NCBI GenBank assembly: GCA_017416145.1
Contig: JAFQDD010000022.1
Location: 1 to 64,000 of the forward strand
DNA length: 64,000 nucleotides
Source of the DNA: Spirochaetaceae bacterium
GTDB lineage: Bacteria > Spirochaetota > Spirochaetia > Treponematales > Treponemataceae
Reading direction: 5' to 3'
The stretch's first letter is position 1. Every line of letters begins with the position of its first letter. Of the stretch, positions 60,520 through 64,000 are shown one piece after another. The notes under the pieces are model-generated. The model saw only the letters and a program-made list of their open reading frames with translations, did not search any database and was not told where the DNA came from. The position numbers and the translations under genes are program-made.

Positions 60520-60974
60520 GGTTATGTCCGTAAAAACGGTTGATTTTATTTGACGTTCAGAAATTTTGCCCTATCTTATAATACGTGGCAAGATTAAATG
60601 AATTATTCAAAAACCAGATTGCGTCAGATTCTATTTTATGTTGTGACGGTGCAAACGCTTATAGGAAATTTGCTTCTAAGAATAGCTTAGACTTAATACA
60701 GTTAAAATCTGGCAAGTCAAAAGTAGGAAACTTTCACATTCAGCACATAAATGCTTATTATAGTAGCTTGAAAAACTGGATAAACCGTTTCCACGGTGTA
60801 GCTACCAAGTGTTTGAATAACTATTTGGTATGGAATAACTTTGTGAATTATGCTAAAGAAAGCTATAATGAAAAGGAACAGATTTTAACTGATTTTATTT
60901 TTACTACAGAAAAGAAAATTCTTTGTAAGAACATTCCAGTTAGGAATCCAATTCCAGTTCGTATGGTAGGTTAA
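60520..60974 (+). pseudogene. Decayed second copy of the IS1595-family element
   Basis: A terminal inverted repeat (60520-60542, GGTTATGTCCGTAAAAACGG; about 3 mismatches to the intact element) is followed by the C-terminal third of the transposase (60585-60974: SDSILCCDGANAYRKFA, then HIQHINAYYSSLKNW, through PVRNPIPVRM). The zinc ribbon and first catalytic Asp are deleted and no right inverted repeat is seen. Not functional on its own. Confidence 0.85.
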
Positions 60975-61045
60975 TATTTAAAAGTCTGGATATAACTTTC
61001 TTTACAGGGTAAAAGTTGAATAAGTTATAATATTTAAATCGGAAA

Positions 61046-61100
61046 TGGAGGGAGGTTCTACAATATTTGAAGAACCGAAATAAAGGTGGGTCAAGGGTTA
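61046..61100. repeat. Structured intergenic repeat, copy C
   Basis: TGGAGGGAGGTTCT, an 11-nt loop and AGAACCGAA: the same TGGAG-hairpin-CCGAA order as copies A and B. Stem GGTTCT/AGAACC at 61054-61059 and 61071-61076. Confidence 0.4.
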
Positions 61101-61123
61101 AAGTGATAATATAACTGCTTGAT

Positions 61124-61189
61124 TCAAAACGATGGATTACCGCGTTGTATGGCTATATCTGTGTCGTAATCGTATTCTGTCATTAGCAT
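61124..61189 (-). pseudogene. Third, truncated copy of the Rpn C-terminal module
   Basis: ATG 61189 to TGA 61124, 21 residues: MLMTEYDYDTDIAIQR and then a divergent end. CCGAGGT lies before the ATG and overlaps the stop of the second copy. It retains the same start and ribosome binding site but has lost the rest of the module. Confidence 0.6.
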
Positions 61190-61194
61190 GTTTT

Positions 61195-61431
61195 CTACCT
61201 CGGTTGCAAATCCTTTTCAAGTTGTTGAATTGTTTCTAGTGATAAACCAGTAATCGTAGCGATTTTTTCTATAGAATCCCCGAATGAAAGTAGCATCCTA
61301 GCTGTTTCAACAGCTTTTTCATACGCACCTTGACTTATACCTTGCTGCAACCCCTTGCTTAAGCCGTCTTCGTAAGCTTCTTCTCGTTGTACTGCTATGT
61401 CTGTGTCGTAATCGTATTCTGTCATTAGCAT
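61195..61431 (-). CDS. Second, stand-alone copy of the Rpn C-terminal module
   Basis: 78 residues from ATG 61431, preceded by TGAGGT (61439-61444, spacing 7). It repeats the first 35 residues of the C-terminal module of the full-length gene (MLMTEYDYDTDIAVQREEAY) and the GLQQGISQG tail, with a diverged end (EKIATITGLSLETIQQLEKD). It begins 15 nt after the stop of the full-length gene, so translation is probably coupled. By analogy with the small intragenic Rpn partner proteins known in E. coli, it may inhibit the nuclease (inference). Confidence 0.65.
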   Translation of the reverse strand: MLMTEYDYDTDIAVQREEAYEDGLSKGLQQGISQGAYEKAVETARMLLSFGDSIEKIATITGLSLETIQQLEKDLQPR

Positions 61432-61445
61432 GTTTTCTACCTCAG

Positions 61446-62390
61446 CTACAAATCCTTTGAAAGTTGTTGAATTGTTTCTCCTGATAAACCAGTAACAGTT
61501 GAGATTTGTTCAATAGAAAGTCCTAGGTGAAAAAGATTTTTAGCTGTTTCCAATTTTTCTTGATACATACCCTGCTTTATGCCCTGACTTATGCCTTGAC
61601 TAATTCCCTGAGATATGCCCTGTTGAAGACCCTTGCTTAAGCCGTCTTCGTAAGCTTCTTCTCGTTGTACTGCTATATCTGTGTCGTAATCGTATTCTGT
61701 CATTAGCATGTTTTCTACCTCAGTTGATTTTCTTGCTAAGTAGTCGGACAAAAAACCTTCTTTTATCGCTTGTGAAATCGCTGTTGTAAATGGGTCGTCT
61801 GTGCCAGAGTCGATGGACTTTCTAACTAGCTCTATAAACTCTGAATATTGGTCTAAAACCTTACAGCGTTTTAAGATAGGATTTCCTTTGTCTATATTAA
61901 TATTAACAACTTTTACTGTAATTTCAAGTGGAAAATTTGCGAAATCGGCGGAATATTTTTGTTCAGGAAGCATAAAAGCGTCTGACAATTTCAAAGTTTT
62001 TTCTAGTGGAAAGTCCTCTTTTCCGTTGTAGAAAACGTAGAATTCTGGAAGGGGGATTTTCACAAGTCTTTTTCCGAACTTATTCTTTGTTTTCACAACT
62101 TTTTCGTAGATTCGAGCGATGTATTCCAAAATCCGAAATGGCATATTTTCGTTGATGGTGGATTGATGCTCGATTAGAACAACGATTTTGTTATCGATAA
62201 GCATTGCGATGTCGTTGTAATATTTCATATAAAGCACTTGTTCAATCATAACAGGTTTTACTTCTGTGGTCTTGTAATCAAGGTTTGTTTCGTGAAGTGC
62301 GTTGTAAAGCGAAACAAAGTTTTCCTTCGCTGTAATGTCCTTTGCAAACAAATCCACAAAAACAGAGTCTTTGTAATTACGATTTTTCAT
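61446..62390 (-). CDS. Rpn-family (PD-(D/E)XK) recombination-promoting nuclease
   Basis: 314 residues, family-typical length. The N-terminal PD-(D/E)XK domain is recognisable by YKDSVFVDLFAKDITAKENF, VEQVLYMKYYNDIAML and IEHQSTINENMPFRILEYIA (variant catalytic E-x-Q motif). The C-terminal third has the YDYDTDIAVQREEAYEDG helix and QGISQG repeats typical of this family, and ends in an HTH-like LSIEQISTVTGLSGETIQQL. Family members cut DNA and are linked to recombination and phage defence. An internal ATG at 61709 has its own TGAGGT site. GGAGA before ATG 62390. Confidence 0.82.
   Translation of the reverse strand: MKNRNYKDSVFVDLFAKDITAKENFVSLYNALHETNLDYKTTEVKPVMIEQVLYMKYYNDIAMLIDNKIVVLIEHQSTINENMPFRILEYIARIYEKVVKTKNKFGKRLVKIPLPEFYVFYNGKEDFPLEKTLKLSDAFMLPEQKYSADFANFPLEITVKVVNINIDKGNPILKRCKVLDQYSEFIELVRKSIDSGTDDPFTTAISQAIKEGFLSDYLARKSTEVENMLMTEYDYDTDIAVQREEAYEDGLSKGLQQGISQGISQGISQGIKQGMYQEKLETAKNLFHLGLSIEQISTVTGLSGETIQQLSKDL
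61709..61722 (-). promoter_or_regulatory. Internal ribosome binding site and start within the Rpn gene
   Basis: On the minus strand TGAGGT (61717-61722), 7 nt, ATG (61707-61709), in frame with the Rpn gene. It would give an 87-residue C-terminal protein ending at 61446. The same site and start are conserved in the two downstream copies. Confidence 0.6.
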
Positions 62391-63016
62391 TTTCTTTCTC
62401 CAAAAGTTTTTTTGTAGAGAATTCTCCGAACGCAGAATCCCAAGTTTTTCACTAAAAGCTAAAAATCCTTGAGAAAAAATCTCCAGTATTTAAACCGTTC
62501 TGAATTCTGAATTTCCCTACATATACTTATATGTTTTGAATTTCAAAAATTTTGAATAAATTCGGGAAAATATCGAAAAAAAGTAAAAAAAATTGAAGAA
62601 AATGTCACGCGGAAAAATCGCTGACGCTATTCGGACTAACGTCCTCTTTTTTTTTGAACTTATGATGTTTATCATACTTTTGCTGTTAAGCAAAAGGCGT
62701 TAGCAATTAACCTGTGTGACGCAATTTTTTTTGCCAGGGAGATTTGTGGTTTGCTAACGCTACAGGAATAAATCTACTTACACTAATAATTTTCTTCACT
62801 CTGAATTCATAATTCTGCATTTTGAATTTAAATCTCGCCTACGCCAGATTGGAGTGGTTTTTGCAACTTGTTGCAAAAAGTCCGAAGGACCGAGCCTCTG
62901 GCGGGCCACGGAAAGCTGGACTCACGTGAGGAAATAAGGTTCGTCCTTTAAAACTCTTAATTCTACATTCTTAATTCTTATTTTTTTTATCACTTTTTTT
63001 CTTTTTTGATTTTTGG
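62391..63016. other. Repeat-rich intergenic region without genes
   Basis: Contains a GAATTC-type repeat (62497-62520 and 62801-62830), the hairpin TTTTGCT-GTTA-AGCAAAA (about 62682-62699), long inverted GCGTTAGCA/TGCTAACGC arms (about 62698-62756) and structured repeat copy B (62836-62920, hairpin TTTTTGCAAC-TT-GTTGCAAAAA at 62858-62879, then CCGAAG). No reading frame with coding character is seen. Confidence 0.55.
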
Positions 63017-63028
63017 TATAGTGATTTT

Positions 63029-64000
63029 ATGAGTAAAGCGACTATTGTTATTCCTATGGGAGATCCGGCGGGAATTGGATCGGAGATTGTTTTGAAGGCT
63101 TTGACCTCTGAAAATGTTAAAAATCGGGCAAATTGTGTTGTTGTTGGGGATAAATCTGTTTTAGAGGCTAATGCTAAGATTTGTGGATTGTCTCCAAAGT
63201 TTAATGTGATTTCTTCTGTGGATGAGGCAGATTTTTCTGATTGTGATTCTGATTGTGATGTTGTAAATCTTATTGATTTGAATAATGCTCCTGTGGAAAG
63301 TTTTGAGCCTGGGAACGTTAGCGGTGTTTGTGGGAAGGCGGCTTTTGAATATATTAAGGCGGCTATTGAAATTGCTATGGCAAAAAAGGCGGATGCTGTT
63401 TGTACGCCTCCTATCAATAAGGAATCTTTACGGGCTGGTCTTGTGCCTTATATTGGGCATACTGAGATTTTTGGTGAATTAACAGACACTGCAGACCCTC
63501 TTACTTTGTTTGAAGTGCGAAATATGCGGGTTTTCTTTTTGTCTCGTCATGTTTCTTTGCGGAAGGCTTGTGATATGGTGAATACTGCTCGGATTGTGGA
63601 TTACGTGAAGCGTTGTACAAAGGCTTTGGCTCAGCTTGGCATAAAAGAGGGCACTATGGCTGTGGCGGGGCTTAATCCCCATTCTGGGGAGCACGGGCTT
63701 TTTGGCACTGAGGAAATGGATGCGGTTGTTCCTGCTGTGGCTGAGCTAAAAAAGCAGGGATATTTGGTGGAAGGTCCTGTTAGTGCGGATTCTGTGTTTC
63801 ATTTGGCTTTGCAGGGGCGATACAATAGCGTTTTGTCTTTGTATCATGACCAGGGACATATTGCTACAAAAACTTTGGATTTTGAGCGAACTATCGCTAT
63901 TACTTGTGGTATGCCGATTTTGCGAACTTCTGTTGATCACGGTACTGCTTTTGATATTGCTTGGCAAAATAAGGCAAGTTTTGTGAGTATGGAAGAAGCT
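63029..64000 (+). CDS. pdxA: 4-hydroxythreonine-4-phosphate dehydrogenase (partial, runs off the end)
   Basis: 324 codons to the window end. PdxA motifs: [13 protein letters not shown] at the start, [38 protein letters not shown], metal-binding His in FLSRHVSLR, and [14 protein letters not shown]. Catalyses a step of pyridoxal-phosphate synthesis in the DXP-dependent route; relatives act on other hydroxy acids. The start is 6 nt after TATAGT (63017-63022) and has no Shine-Dalgarno sequence. The 3' end lies outside the window. Confidence 0.93.
   Translation, partial: MSKATIVIPMGDPAGIGSEIVLKALTSENVKNRANCVVVGDKSVLEANAKICGLSPKFNVISSVDEADFSDCDSDCDVVNLIDLNNAPVESFEPGNVSGVCGKAAFEYIKAAIEIAMAKKADAVCTPPINKESLRAGLVPYIGHTEIFGELTDTADPLTLFEVRNMRVFFLSRHVSLRKACDMVNTARIVDYVKRCTKALAQLGIKEGTMAVAGLNPHSGEHGLFGTEEMDAVVPAVAELKKQGYLVEGPVSADSVFHLALQGRYNSVLSLYHDQGHIATKTLDFERTIAITCGMPILRTSVDHGTAFDIAWQNKASFVSMEEA

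Noticed and set aside
61195-61431. Interpreting the small Rpn-like gene as an assembly duplication
   Set aside because: The copies differ in their tails and at many positions, so they are diverged genes rather than collapsed or repeated assembly.
1-64000. CRISPR arrays
   Set aside because: No regularly spaced identical repeats with unique spacers were seen; the tandem repeats present are protein-coding or palindromic intergenic units.
1-64000. tRNA and rRNA genes
   Set aside because: No cloverleaf with conserved T-loop or rRNA core sequence was noticed by eye; a tRNAscan search would settle it.

Overview
The window is low-GC (roughly one third G+C), gene-dense bacterial DNA that looks like a host-associated Treponema (Spirochaetota). 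The reasons are an abundance of lipoproteins with relaxed spirochaete-type lipoboxes (FSC, TSC, YGC), InlB/Listeria-Bacteroides repeats, BspA-type leucine-rich repeats, formylglycine-generating-enzyme (SUMF1) folds diversified by a retroelement, LPP20 and CsgG-like lipoproteins, and a chemoreceptor. The genus is an inference; no rRNA or tRNA gene was seen.

Layout. 1-2.2 kb: a small RiPP cassette (40-residue Cys-containing precursor, zinc-ribbon protein, radical SAM/SPASM maturase) with a divergent XRE regulator. 2.3-13.9 kb: a secreted protein, a VapBC-like toxin-antitoxin pair, a CDF metal exporter, a hibernation factor, rubrerythrin, a large PAS hybrid kinase, a diguanylate cyclase, a ZIP transporter, an FAD oxidoreductase and a GNAT. 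14-24.2 kb: two paralogous pairs of surface lipoproteins. The second pair sits in a 4.5-kb cassette bounded by 44-bp direct repeats. That cassette ends in a diversity-generating retroelement (DGR) target gene with a GC-rich variable region, a 3' hairpin and a broken reverse transcriptase. 24.2-36.4 kb: ABC exporter, AbrB-type regulator, a second PIN toxin system, ApbE, MscS, endonuclease III, a chemoreceptor, a PepSY-like protein and two cell-envelope proteins.

36.5-45.8 kb: a minus-strand envelope cluster (outer-membrane-like protein, CsgG/LpoB-like, LPP20-like and others), an ABC exporter with a tiny membrane peptide, and a repeat lipoprotein. 45.9-52.3 kb: FeoA-FeoB fusion, a NarX/NarL-type two-component pair interrupted by a membrane protein, and a type I methylase remnant. 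53.4-56.1 kb: a complete IS1595-family element with exact 8-bp target duplication that carries two passenger genes. 56.2-64 kb: a 1363-residue lipoprotein with three repeated modules, a decayed second IS1595 copy, an Rpn/PD-(D/E)XK gene followed by two extra copies of its C-terminal module, a repeat-rich intergenic stretch, and the start of pdxA.

The main leads are the DGR cassette, the Rpn C-terminal array with conserved internal ribosome binding sites, the RiPP cassette, the passenger-carrying IS1595 element, and a recurrent promoter geometry (-10 box, 6 nt, start codon) that suggests many leaderless mRNAs. All family calls are from sequence reading and memory; no database search was possible.
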